This document shows positions 33,757-43,920 of a stretch of DNA of 64,000 nt, in pieces. The position numbers were made by a program, and so were the translations under genes. The notes beneath the pieces were generated by a model that had not been told where the DNA came from, ran no database searches, and was given only the letters and a program-made list of their open reading frames with translations. The DNA comes from Siphonodentalium dalli (Eukaryota; Mollusca; Scaphopoda; Gadilida; Siphonodentaliidae), in contig CP136063.1 in NCBI GenBank assembly GCA_032622095.1, positions 76,735,980 to 76,799,979 of the forward strand, in the 5' to 3' direction. Position 1 is the stretch's first letter, and each line of letters starts with the position of its first letter.

Positions 33757-34323
33757 AAGGGCCATAAGTCCAGTACAAAGTACCGGATTAAACCCATATT
33801 CGAACTCGATCTGTATTTTGAGTTGAGAAACTCACATACAAAATTTGGTTCCTATCAGTTGAAAAATTGTTGATTTATCGAAGCATTCATGAATTCCATG
33901 TCAAAGGGCCATAACTCCATTAAAAAATATCGAATCAAACCCATATTCGAACTCGATATGTATTTTGGGTTGAGCAACTCACATACCAAATTTGGTTATG
34001 GTCAGATAATTTCTTTTTGAGTTATGGCAGCATGCATAAATTCTAAGTTGAAAAAGGGCCATAACTCCGTAAAAAAAACTCGGATCAAACCCATATTCGA
34101 ACTCGATCTCTATTTGGTGCTGAGAAATTCATATACAAAATTTGGTTCCGATCAGATAGAAAATATTTCAGTTATCGCACCATGCATAAAGTGTCTACAG
34201 ACAGACAGACAGACAGACAGACAGACGGACGGACGGACGGACGGACGGACGGACTAACGACGAGTGGTCAATCCGGGCAACGACACTATGTTTACCATAC
34301 TATGGTATGGGTAAACATAAAAA
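33757..34323 (+). mobile_element. Hairpin-ended element, copy 3 (5' end missing)
   Basis: Three tandem units of about 146-150 bases start at AGGGCCATAA (33757, 33903, 34053) and share ATCAAACCCATATTCGAACT and CAAATTTGGTTCCGATCAGA. A (GACA)n/(GACG)n microsatellite (34199-34256) and the terminal hairpin (34287-34319) follow. The AACGAGAGGCC start is absent. The 34024-34257 open frame is this array, not a gene. Confidence 0.75.
34199..34256 (+). repeat. (GACA)n/(GACG)n microsatellite
   Basis: CAGACAGACAGACAGA passes into (ACGG)n, about 14 tetranucleotide units, at a fixed place in the mobile-element family. Shorter versions are at 29936-29975 and 33103-33125. Confidence 0.95.
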
Positions 34324-34773
34324 CAAACAAACATGCACATATTTACACTACCGGTATATAAAACACATTTCCATGCCAAACAGCTATTTTTTTATTAAGA
34401 CGTTCTTTGTTAACACTACCCCGCATACGCTTATAATGTATTAATTTTATGTATACATTGTACAAGTATATAAAGTTACGTATAGGTCCTATGTGCTATA
34501 TGTTATAACATTATGTTATGTAATATAATAATGTATAATTGCAAATTACACATGCCAATATAGTAATAAAATTATTCTACATGTATTCTATTCTAAAACA
34601 AGAATAGTCATTGACTCATGCGGCGACATGTCATTAACAATCTCATATTGCCCTGATTCCATTCATATCAATTTTAGGGTCGGTTGCCGACTTGAAACAA
34701 TTTGACGTTATTTGACCTTATTGATAATTCATAGAAGAGCATATAATAAATATTTATTGTCTTTGGTTTTCAG

Positions 34774-35072
34774 GGTTGATTACTCCGACTTTGACTTTGA
34801 TGATCAAAGACATTGAGCCACATCTGTCGCACGATATGAATGTTGATTCTTCTTCGGACTACGTTTCAAGTTCCAGTTACTCAGATACAGATCACTTTGT
34901 TCATTACAAAAAGAAGAAAAAAAGAGTAAATTGTGAAAACGTAAGATTTCCGACAGTGATAGTGACTGTGACGAAAACAAAAAAGTGTTTAACAGTTAGT
35001 TGTTCACCAGTTGAACGTTCGCCAGTTCCAAACAGTGCAAGCGATGATATGGTGAGTTCTTTCCAGTGTTAA
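34774..35072 (+). CDS. Last coding exon of the Ser/Asp-rich protein (likely frameshifted near its end)
   Basis: The acceptor TTTGGTTTTCAG ends at 34773. Read in the phase left by 27566, the frame is open to TAA at 35070-35072. The peptide has TLTLMIKDIEPHL, a Ser/Asp stretch with SSYSDTDHF, a basic patch KKKKKR and VERSPVPNSASDDM. About 15 bases before the stop, the next frame opens and continues coherently acidic (QSDCSESSDDNFSESDE) to TGA at 35153-35155. A one-base change near 35060-35066 would join them. Donor-like sites at 34941 (AAC|GTAAGA) and 35052 (ATG|GTGAGT) are alternatives. With exon 2, the protein as read is about 143 residues. Nuclear localisation is plausible from the basic patch but unproven. 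Confidence 0.48.
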
Positions 35073-35338
35073 CATCAATGGCTGTTAATCTTCAATGTGT
35101 TCAATCGGACTGTTCTGAATCCTCTGATGACAATTTCAGTGAAAGTGATGAATGATGTAATACGAGACATTGAAAATCCTGGCATATATGTAAGAGACAT
35201 CATCTGATGTAAAACGACAACACGAGGGAAGAAGAATTGCTAACATCGTTCTCACCTGGAATACTTAGTTTTTGGGGACTAAAACACATGACTGTCATGA
35301 GACTTGACATTTTATAACAATATTAATATATTCCATTA

Positions 35339-35344
35339 AATAAA
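35339..35344 (+). terminator. Candidate polyadenylation signal
   Basis: AATAAA about 185 bases after TGA 35155, consistent with a 3' end for the split gene. The motif is common in AT-rich DNA, so the support comes only from its position. Confidence 0.3.
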
Positions 35345-35439
35345 TAAGTGTACATATACTCACCTAAGTTCTGTCAACCGAATATCATAATGTTATAATA
35401 CCTACCCTCATACAGCTGTTTGTCCAAACATGGCATGTT

Positions 35440-35690
35440 GCCATTCATAATTTAGTTGTTGAGACTCAAAATACCATATGAGGTTATTTCTATGTTCTTG
35501 ACTTGTGGCGTCAGTCAAAGTTTTTTGCTGTTCTTCATTTATATTAAGGCCTTGTGAGGTTAGTTCTATGATCTTAACTTGTGGGGTTAACCCCAAAAAG
35601 CAGTCCAAGTTCATTTCATGCTTCATATCACTTAATATACCTTATGACGTTCTTTTTTATATGATATCTTAATGCCTTATGGGGTTGTTT
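35440..35690 (+). repeat. Outlying units of the 88-bp GGGGTTAACCCC array
   Basis: Two or three diverged units (GAGGTTATTTCTATGTTCTT, ACTTGTGGGGTTAACCCC, TTCATTTCATGCTTCAT), separated from the main array at 36610 by unrelated inserts. Confidence 0.65.
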
Positions 35691-35696
35691 GGTGAT

Positions 35697-35757
35697 GCCG
35701 TGGTCTAGTGGTTGCAGTCTGCACTTGTAACATCAGGACGTTGTACCACAATTGCCA
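35697..35757 (+). repeat. tRNA-like fragment, probably a decayed SINE head
   Basis: GCCGTGGTCTAGTGGTTGCA fits the first 20 bases of a tRNA, including a perfect A box (TGGTCTAGTGG). An anticodon-stem-like region follows, then a poor B box (GACGTTGTACCAC where GGTTCGANNCC is expected). The acceptor arm does not close well, so it is not a functional tRNA gene. Confidence 0.4.
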
Positions 35758-35799
35758 CTAGGGATGTGGCTTAAGGTTCTTCATTGGGGGGGGGTAAAA

Positions 35800-36250
35800 A
35801 ATTTGAAATCTTAACAAGAGAATCGCAAAATCCTAACATCTAGACTAGCCTCAAACCTTACTAGAGTTGGAAATTTCAAACCTGACTTAGGTTGGACAAT
35901 TTCCAACTGATGACAATTCCAATGACAATGTTGACAAAATGTAGGACAATATTGTTTTCTTAAATTAACTAGCAGTTTTTGACTGGCTACAGGGGGACAC
36001 AACCTTTTCAAGTGTTGGAAATTTCCAACCTGACACCCCCGCCTAAGGTTGGAAAATTTCCAACTGATGGCCATTTCAGTCCAATTTTTATTTTACAAAA
36101 AGTAGGAAAATGTTCAAATATTGGTCCAAAAACAATACATTTCCCCCAATAAATTGTTTGAAAATCAAACTACAAGAACATTTTCAACCTATTGTTGGTG
36201 TGAAATTTCCAACTAATGTTGTGTCAGATACGAAATTTCTAACTGTTGAA
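35800..36250. repeat. Degenerate repeat of GGAAATTTCCAAC motifs
   Basis: Phrases TTGGAAATTTCAAACCTGAC, GGTTGGACAATTTCCAACTG, TTGGAAATTTCCAACCTGAC and GGTTGGAAAATTTCCAACTG recur at 35866-36060, with weaker copies to 36245. Open frames on both strands come from this repetition. Confidence 0.6.
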
Positions 36251-36452
36251 AGTTTTGAGACACCCATAAACCCACACTGTCGCCACATCTCTGATTGTCG
36301 TGGGGCACTCTCCTGTAAACTGAGTACCTGGGAGGGTAACATTTGGAAGCGCATAACAGGCAGCACGGTAGTCTAGACTACAGTTTACAACTTATGATGT
36401 GGGAAGGTAAAGTGCTTTTGAGCTACACAAGGGAAAAGCACTCTGAGTGCTA

Positions 36453-36594
36453 CAGTAATTCCCAAAGTAATTGACCACTTAACCACAGCAGAATTATTGG
36501 TAATTTTTCAGGATTTAGTCGGAAATATGGCTTGTTGCCATTCGTTGGAAAGCTCTCGCTGTGGTTAAGTGGTCAATTGCTTCGGGAATTACTG
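36453..36594. mobile_element. 142-bp MITE with CAGTAATTCCC ends and TA duplication
   Basis: It begins CAGTAATTCCCAAAGTAATT and ends with the near-complement AATTGCTTCGGGAATTACTG. Terminal inverted repeats are about 38 bases (both contain TTGACCACTTAACCACAGC or its complement). TA flanks both sides (36451-36452, 36595-36596). TA duplication and CAGT-type ends fit Tc1/mariner-like miniature elements. Confidence 0.85.
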
Positions 36595-36609
36595 TATGCT
36601 TTATTTATA

Positions 36610-37440
36610 TTTTCTTTACTTGAGGGGTTAACCCCAGAAAGCAAAGTCCATGGCATGCTTCATTAGTAACTTAAGGTTACTTATGGGGTTATTTCTATGT
36701 TCATCACTTGTGGGGTTAACCCCAGAAAGCAAAGTCCATGTCCTGCTTCATAGTAACTTAATGTTACTTATGATGTTATTTCTATGTTCATCACTTGTGG
36801 GGTTAACCACAGAAGGCAAATTCCATGTCCTGCTTCATTAGTAACTTAATGTTATTTATGGGGTTATTTCTATGTTCATCACTTGTGGGGGTAACCACAG
36901 AAAGCAAAGTCCATGTCCGGCTTCATTAGTAACTTAAGGTTACTTATGATGTTATATCTATGTTAATCACTTGTGGGGTTAACCCCAGAAGGCAAAGTCC
37001 ATGTCCTGCTTCATTAGTAACTTAACGTTACTTATGGGGTTATTTCTATGTTCATCACTTGTGGGGTTAATCCCAGAAGGCAGTCAAAGTTCATGCTGTT
37101 CTTCATTATGTTATATATTTTATGGGGTTATTTCCATGTTCTTGTCTTGTGGGGTTAACCCCAGAAATCAAAGTTCATGCCATGCTTCATTTGTAACTTA
37201 AGGTACGTTATGAGGTTATTTCTATGTTCATCGCTTGTGAGGTTAAACCACAGAACGCAGTCAAAGTTCATGTCATGATTCATTAGTGAATTTCGGTACC
37301 TTATGAGGTTATTTATATGATCATCAATTGTGGGGTTAACCCCAGAAGGTAGGCAAAGTTCATTTCATGTTTCATTATATGGCTATTTCTATGTTCTTGA
37401 CTTGGGATGAGTCGAAGTTCATGTCGTGCCATATTGTTTA
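36610..37440 (+). repeat. 88-bp tandem array with GGGGTTAACCCC core, about nine copies
   Basis: The unit carries TTATTTCTATGTTCATCAC, TTGTGGGGTTAACCCCAGAA, AGCAAAGTCCATGTCCTGCT and TCATTAGTAACTTA. Phase marks at 36687, 36776, 36864, 36952, 37040, 37128, 37217 and 37304 give an 88-base period. Each unit holds the 12-bp palindrome GGGGTTAACCCC. The open frames at 36650 and 37001 are repeat artefacts. Confidence 0.9.
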
Positions 37441-37539
37441 ATTAGTAAATGTTTTTTGACAAGTTGTAAGCTGTTTGGTTGAACATTCCCAATCCTTTCA
37501 TATTTATGTAATCATATAAAGCAATTGTTATAAGAGTTA

Positions 37540-37790
37540 TAATAATCAAAAAAATCTAAACCATTATCAGTGAAGTTAACCTCACAGTGACAGACCATTA
37601 TCCAGGACTTACACAATTGTTTGCAGATTGTTAACAGCAAAAACTTGAGTACAAACCCCACAAGATAGCTTTCGTAAGTAATCTCAATATGCACCTCACA
37701 AAGTGCCATTGTACAATGATGTAACCCCACAATGAAACCGGACAAAAAAGTTGCACAAGGTACCCATCGTCTGTATGTTCGTCCGGACAT
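37540..37790 (-). repeat. GTGGGGTT-family segment, inverted relative to 25594-25760
   Basis: On the minus strand it reads GGTACCTTGTG, CATTGTGGGGTTACATCATT, TTGTGAGGTGCATATTGAG and CTTGTGGGGTTTGTACTCAA. Its right edge (ATCCATCCG, CCGTCCGTCCG) mirrors the left edge of 25594. A long minus-strand frame (37512-37790) crosses it, but without family resemblance. Confidence 0.45.
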
Positions 37791-38330
37791 TTATCCATCC
37801 GTTTTCCGTCCGTCCGTGCGTCCGGGCAAATATATCAAACACCATTTGTCGGATCTGACTGAAATTTGGTATGGATGTTCATTACCATGAGGGCATTCCA
37901 CGGTGTTCAGTCGTTTTTTTTAGAGGATTTTCCATTTTAAAGTTTTTCATCTTTGTTTATCTGGAAATTTTGTGTGTGTGTGTGTGTGTGTGTGTGCATC
38001 CGAGCAGATATCTTCACCACTAGTTGACGAGTCTCAGTGAAATTTTGTATGGATGTTCACTAGTATGAGGTAATCAATTGAGTGTTCAATCGTGTTAGTG
38101 GATGTTCAACCGTTTCTTTTCTTCGGTTTTCCGTTCTAGAGTTTTTCATCTTTGTAGATTTGGAAGTGTTGGTTTTGTGTCCGTATCTCAACCACCGGTT
38201 GACATATATCAATGTCATTTGGTATGTATGTTCACTATTATGATGGCAATCAACTGTTGTTCATGTTTTCCATTCTACAGTTATTTATCTTTGTTTCTAT
38301 AAAGATATGTGGGTTTTCTCCTGTTCAAGC
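37790..38330 (+). repeat. 175-bp tandem repeat, three copies, with (GT)n
   Basis: TGAAATTTGGTATGGATGTT, TGAAATTTTGTATGGATGTT and TCATTTGGTATGTATGTTCA occur at about 37859, 38037 and 38214, a spacing near 175-178 bases. Each is followed by ATGAGGG/ATGAGGT and GTTCAGTCG-like text, and by GTTTTTCATCTTTGT. A (TG)n run lies at 37971-37997. Confidence 0.75.
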
Positions 38331-38463
38331 TGATCTCACAAATTCAAATTTGCCACCGTGGTGGTATGTCAGTACAGCCCGTGCCATCTCTGGTTTTACT
38401 TGAATTTGAAGGTGAGAATATAGTTTTGTTCAAGCATGTGCCATTTTGAGGATGTATTATTAA

Positions 38464-38640
38464 GAGGCTGTTATATGCCGTGATTAAACGGGCAACCGCT
38501 TTAGCTATGAATGCGTACTAGTCATTGGCCAAACCAAAAATCGAAGAGTATTTCGAAGCGGGTGCTGGGATAGTTGTCCATTATGTGTTTGTCCCATGGC
38601 AACTCAATCTAAAACAACGTAATGAGCATATGAGTGATGG
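38464..38640 (+). mobile_element. LINE leader/ORF1-start fragment
   Basis: Parallels 39487-39640: GGCTGTTATATGCCGTG versus GGCTTCTATATGCAGTGG, then ACGGGCAACCGCTT, GCTATG, TTGGCCAAACC, GGTGCTGGGATAGTTGTC and ATGGCAACTCAATCTAAAAC versus ATGGCAACTCAAACAAAAAA. It is a truncated sister of the LINE 1 kb downstream. Confidence 0.65.
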
Positions 38641-38717
38641 AACGCTATAAGTCCCATTGATATTGTGGTATATCTTCAGTAATCGGTGCTTAACTTCGAT
38701 CCCAGGAGTGTCAAGAA

Positions 38718-38914
38718 ACATGCGTCATCTCCGGTGTAAGGACACCCCTCGGAACCGCCGTTTGAGAAAAAAGGCTCAAGTGACGGATTTATCCTGGTTT
38801 AGCTGTAATGTCTCTCTATTCAGCGTCGATTATAAAAAGTCAATATTTTAACAAGAGCGATGTCATGGTTTAAACCCAGTGTGATTAGGTTTAAACTGGA
38901 GATGACGAATATGC
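38718..38914. mobile_element. Small GGTTTAAAC/GATGACGAAT element
   Basis: The left end TGCGTCATCTCCGGTGTAA and the right end GGTTTAAACTGGAGATGACG plus AAT form a diverged version of the 12850-14741 ends. About 197 bases, with no coding capacity. Confidence 0.55.
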
Positions 38915-39046
38915 CATGTGTTCGCTATTGTTAAATCACTGAATTATTCCTTGGTAAAGCAATACGTCAAAGCCAATCAGTATTAAATGGCTCTCCCTTG
39001 ACGCTTTATTTCTTTGGTTAACATATTTCTCACAAACGTCTGTGTT

Positions 39047-41106
39047 GGTTCCCCTGTGGGCCCGGGGTAGAATAGGCCCCACTGCGAGGGGTAAAAAGTC
39101 CCGAATGTGGCACCCTGTTTGCAGTGCGGTGCATCCCGCCGTGAGGTGTGGTGTATGAGTCCTGGAGGTACTAGGGCTGTTGTACCACGTGCGGCATCGA
39201 CATGCGGTTAAGACTTAGCTCAAGGTCCCCTTTCGTCCTACATCTCTGCATGACGGGTGGTTGAGTTGACCCGACTCAATCAATCGGCTAGTCAGGCCTC
39301 TCGACAGTGTTTCAGATTCAATTTGTGTTATATGTTGTATTGCTCGTCTGATGATTGAACTATCGTTTTCTGTTTTTTTCATTATGATGTTTCGGTTCTC
39401 TCTTGTCTCTGTTGTGTTCGTCCTGATGATTGTTGAGTGTTGAATCATGTACTGTTCACGCCTAGCTCACTGTGAAGAGGTACCGGGAGGCTTCTATATG
39501 CAGTGGCCAAACGGGTCACCGCTTCAGCTATGTACCAGTCTTTGGTCCGACCAGAATGTGAAGGGTAGTCCACGGCGGCTGCTGGACTAGTTGTCAAGTT
39601 TTAGCTTTTCGTATGGCAACTCAAACAAAAAACGTCTTGCCCGTAAAAATGATGACTCGCCAAGTTCCAATGATGCTGTGGTATTCCGTCAGTACTTGGT
39701 TCTTGGATTTGACCCAAATGTGAAAAAACCTTCTATCTTTGTCATTGATAAAACACTACAAAGCATTGCTGGACAATTGAAATCTGTTAAACCAATCAGG
39801 ACTGGGCCAATAAGTGGCTCTCTCTTGATTGAATGTTCAAAGAAAGTTCAATCTGATGCTCTGCTGCAGTTAACATCTATTGCACAAACACCAGTGTTGG
39901 TTACTCATTACAATGCATTGAATAAGAGCAGAGCTGTGTTGCGGTTCAGCGATATGTTTGATTCTTCGGAATCGGATATATTGGCGGAGTTGGCACCAAA
40001 GGGAGTTACAGAAGTCCGTCGATTTACAAAAAAACTGTTGATAGTATTCGAGTTCTTCTGAATAGTTATCTTCTGACCTTCAATCGGTGCGAATATCCAC
40101 CGACATTGAAGGTTGGATATATGAAGGTAGATATAAGTACCTATGTTCCAAGTCCATTACGATGTTTTAAATGCTATGGTCATGGCCAGGAACATTGTAG
40201 AAGTAAAGAAACCAGTTGTACATGATGTATTAGGATTGTACAAATCCTAAAATAAAATTCAAATTGTCAAGGTTCACATACTGCAATGGATCGTCCATGT
40301 CCCATCTGGGACTATGAATTCAAGATACAAAGATGTAAGGTTGAAAAACATTTATTGTTTATAGATGCTAAGAAAAGGGTTGGTACCAGGCCATTAATTG
40401 CTCAAGTCACATACTCAGCTGCCGTTCCAGAACCTGTCTCACAGGCAATGGATACAGCTCCTGTCGTTTTACCATTTGCTACAAAACCAACTAAGGAAGT
40501 TTCGACTCTCAGAACAACAGGTTGAATTTTTAGTATTCAATGTTCACTACGATGTTTAACGATAAAATGTCCACTTGGAAGGAAGGGGACACATTGTATA
40601 GTTAGTGGAGGGTGGCTGGCGAATGGGCACAGGCTCGCCTGACTAGTCTACCGCTAGATTGTCAACTTGATGAATTTATTAAGATTCACGCCAGATTCAA
40701 CAGATATTATAAATATCTTATCAATCATTCAGGATGCTTGTTTGGCAGCTACTTACAATATAATGGTCTGTCAGTCTTGATAAATTCAATTATTTATTTT
40801 GCTGATTAATTTTATGCAGGTTTTATAACTTGGCTGTTCTCAAAGCAGTATTGCTGTCTTTTTTGATATTCTGTTTTATATGTGTTTGCACCGTGATCAG
40901 TTTCTTAATGGTTCTGACCCCAATTGAGCACTCTCGCTCTTATTTTGGGTATTTTTATTTGTATATATCTAGTTTCATTTAAGTCCAATTATTCACGGTT
41001 ACGTCTATACACAGTTGCGTCGCTTAATTCTGATTTAGTTTTCTGAGTCGTGATGTGGCCAATCGGCTAAAGCGACTTAAAATCCTAACCAAACAAACAA
41101 ACAAAC
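39047..41106 (+). mobile_element. Internally deleted non-LTR retrotransposon (LINE)
   Basis: Order: GC-rich leader (CCTGTGGGCCCGGGGTAGAA near 39055), remnants of ORF1 (39612-40524), a 3' region, and CGGCTAAAGCGACTTAAAAT followed by a (CAAA)n tail at 41091-41106. The reverse-transcriptase ORF2 expected between ORF1 and the 3' end is missing, so at least 3 kb has been lost. The leader shares text with 24790-25570 and 38464-38640, so this family has several copies in the window. Confidence 0.75.
39612..40524 (+). pseudogene. LINE ORF1 (gag-like RNA-binding protein), broken
   Basis: ATG 39612 opens the expected start but is out of frame with the body after a few codons. The main body is open from about 39630 to 40061. 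Recognisable pieces are FRQYLVLGFD, GQLKSVKPIRTGPISGSLLI, then LAELAPKGVTEVRRFTKK. Past a frameshift comes YVPSPLRCFKCYGHGQEHCR, a damaged CCHC zinc knuckle. After a stop (TGA at 40223), a second frame (40286-40525) continues HTAMDRPCPIWDYEFKIQR and KVEKHLLFIDAKKRVG, the usual C-terminal region of such ORF1 proteins. At least one start shift, one internal frameshift and in-frame stops make it non-functional. Confidence 0.8.
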
Positions 41107-42470
41107 ATGTGTTGGTTACCTCAATAGAATAGCAGCAGGGCTATAAGGGATACAGCGATATTGCCGATTGGTTGTTGTCGACAATATTGATGACTGAACT
41201 GCCTCAACATGAAGTCACATCTGTGCATTTATTGCCCAGAACAAATGATGGTTAATGTGCTATTAAATTACCATCTCTTTTGCGATATGTAAGTGCCAAA
41301 AGTATGGTATACCAAATTACTAAACATTAAAGCTGCTGAACAGCTTTATATCCACGCAAATGCTGTTGTGTTCGCAATGGAGTGTTGATGTTAGTACTCA
41401 GAAGATGACTCAGTCGAATGTAATCATTGTATCACATCAAGCACAAACGAAAAATGTATTGCTACTGTTAAAACAAAACTGTATAACACGCAATCGAAAG
41501 GGACTGTTATGTATACAGATACTCCAACAATTGCCAAAGTCTCTTTTAAAGCATTATGATTCACATAAACACAGGTTCACACATGATCTTAAACAGTCCC
41601 ATACATTGACTTAATAAAGACGGTTGAGTTTTAATTACCCAAGAACAGTTAGGTTGAAGCTTAAGGTTTGGTGAGAGAAGGGATTCCTCGTTCGCCACCC
41701 ATGGACTTTGAAGTTGATATCATTATCAAAGCTAACATATGATTCCTCAATTAGTATAAGTTATCCCACGTGTATTTGTATGCTAGTTCCGTGTGTTTGG
41801 ATGGATATACATGTTTGACCACTAATCAGTTCTTGAAAGAATATTCCTCGTTCCAAAGTTTTTGTTTAATCCTAAAAATCACATACACCAACAACCAACA
41901 CCATCAAGCATGTTCAAGAAAGTTGGTTCACGAACAACATTACTAATACGGGTTCATGACAACTACATTCGACACAATCATTCTACAAGTGCACCAGATG
42001 CCAAGTTACAAGTGTTCCAATATACACAAATAGTGTTCCTTCTGTCGTAAGCCAATTTAGCCAAATGCGAAAAATAAGTGGAAATTATGCAAGTTATTTC
42101 AAGGTTCTATTATAGATTGCACTGATATTGAACCATCTGTAGTAACAGGGACAACATTTCAAATAAATTCGTGTTATTAAATGTTGATTACACCGTGGGG
42201 GAAAGGGTGGCTTAAAATATTTTCATGTGGTTAAATAAAATATGGAAATGGTTAAACTGTTTACAAGCTTGTTCTTAACAATGAGCATTAATATGTATAT
42301 GAGGAGTGTTGTCGAGACAGCTCTGAGAGATCATTCGAGGATAACAACATATCAGACGACGACTCCATTTCATTTAAATACAGACGAACCCCCCGGCGTT
42401 CTTCTCATACGTACCCGGATTAATTTAGATTCACAATTTGTTGACATATTGATTAATTATGCATTTTGAC
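41107..42470. other. No feature recognised; possibly decayed element DNA
   Basis: Short plus-strand frames (41360-41614, 41862-42050) have peptide-like composition, but I could not tie them to a family. They may be old retroelement coding remnants. No splice-flanked exon is convincing. Confidence 0.35.
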
Positions 42471-42473
42471 ATA

Positions 42474-43243
42474 AACACACCAAAAAAAGAAAGTCCCCCC
42501 TAATATATTCGGTAATATCTTATGAGATATTGGATGGATTTTGATGAAACTTTCCACAACTGATTTGTAGTACTAAATACATCAAGTGTGTTAATTACTG
42601 TGCTGTGGGGTGAGATATGGCTGAGTGAGCACAAATTGAATGGAAGAGGGGCACTTTTCAAAAGTTTCAAAAACACAGGTAGAGTGATCATATGCAGACA
42701 TTCATCTGTGCCTTGGTCCCCACTTCTATTCTCGCACATGCTTGGATAATCCGTATTTGTTAGTACATCAATGGCCTACATGGTGGGAAACATGGCTTAC
42801 CGAAAAATGGCTTCAACGAGACTGAATTAAATAACTATGTGTTGCACACAGCATGGAACTTCAAGGGGTCATTCCAACGGAATGTGGTTAGACTGAATGG
42901 CCTGGGCATGCAGTAGGAACATTGTGTCCCGAAGATGACACGCATGTTATCGTGGACTCACGTTGTCACTTGTAGACCACATTTACAGCCAGTAAACAAC
43001 TTGTGTGAACAATGGAACAATGGAGTGACAGTCCACTCTACGTCAGTGTTTTGCAACTTTTGAAAAGCACCCCTCTTCCATTCAATTCACGCTTAGTCGG
43101 CCATAACATAACTCGCAGGACGGTGTCTCACACAGGTTGTATATCAGATACCACTGGACATTTGCGTAGAGTTTGCCAAAATCCATCCAATATCTCATAA
43201 AATATTACCGAATATATTAAGGGGGACTTTTTTTTTAGGTGTT
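42474..43243. mobile_element. 770-bp DNA transposon with long inverted repeats and TA duplication
   Basis: Left AACACACCAAAAAAAGAAAG and right CTTTTTTTTTAGGTGTT are inverted ends flanked by TA (42472-42473, 43244-43245). The arms extend about 190 bases: GTCCCCCCTAATATATTCGG, ATGAGATATTGGATGGATTT and, inward, TTCAATTTGT/GAGGGGCACTTTTCAAAAGT with partners near 43065-43090. The interior (42750-43000) has no open transposase. TA flanks and a CCCCCY-rich terminus are compatible with a Tc1/mariner-type non-autonomous element. Confidence 0.82.
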
Positions 43244-43579
43244 TATATAATTACACCCCACACTATGCTGTATATATGATCGTCCTTCTACACTCTTGAC
43301 ATGATTTTTTCTTTTCCCTCTCTCGCCTACCGATTTCATTTCAGATATGTCCACTTTCTGTTGATCTTTTTTCTGTCTCTCTATATTCATTCTCCCTACT
43401 TGACTTGCAATCAAGTGGGATCGTACTATTACCCACGATGAGAGCTTCAAATAAGCAAGTGGCGTGTAGTCTAATCCCAATCTTTACAAAAAAAAATGGG
43501 TTTTATGGCTCATTCGGACCTCCATTGTTTTTCTACGTTGTTTGGAGCGACGGATACGATATGTCGATACATAAATATG

Positions 43580-43920
43580 CTCTGTAAACACTTGCCAAAT
43601 CACAGCAATTTTTTATGCCGTTTTCAACTTTTCGAAAGAAGTCAGACAAACGCTCTTTATTGCTACCATATCAGGAATAGACTACCACGGAACTCTCTTT
43701 TCTGTCCCATGTCGCGCAAATGGCTGCTTTGTGTTTGGTACCCAAAAGCCGTATTCACAGTTGTATTTTTCATTACTTCAATGCGTCTTTGTGGGTTACA
43801 TAATGCTCGTAGAAAGGTAGATCAGATATTTATCGACCTATTTCGATGTTGAGAAAAATTCAAAAGCGTATAATATTATGTGTATTTTGGAGCGCAAAAC
43901 GCCATGTGGCTTTAAACAAA
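43580..43920 (+). repeat. Dispersed repeat Z, copy 1
   Basis: Matches 61495-61790 in the same orientation and 62283-62600 in reverse: CGCTCTTTAT, GTGCAAATGGCTG-like, CTTCAATGCGTCTTTGTG, TATTTATCGACCTATTTCG, GTGTATTTTGGAGCGCAAAA and CGCCATGTGGCTTTA. The 118-codon frame crossing it (43496-43852) is therefore repeat DNA. Confidence 0.7.

Larger units (their letters stand above)
27567..34773 (+). other. Putative 7.2-kb intron 2, filled with mobile elements
   Basis: Bounded by GTATTG and TTTGGTTTTCAG. It contains three hairpin-ended elements in the plus orientation, a minus-strand LINE scrap and a possible retroposon (listed separately). The remaining DNA is AT-rich and featureless. Confidence 0.4.

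Noticed and set aside
35697-35757. tRNA gene
   Set aside because: The A box is perfect, but the B box and acceptor stem are poor. It fits a decayed SINE head instead.
36610-37440. CRISPR-like array
   Set aside because: Whole 88-base units repeat with no unique spacers, and the genome is animal. It is an ordinary tandem repeat.
25600-37800. One 12-kb element with inverted GTGGGGTT/GTCCGTCCG ends carrying the split gene
   Set aside because: The two edges share only short motifs that also occur in the 88-bp array. Terminal identity is too weak to claim a transposon.
43496-43852. 118-codon plus-strand frame
   Set aside because: The DNA is dispersed repeat Z, also at 61495 and 62283, where the frame is not preserved.
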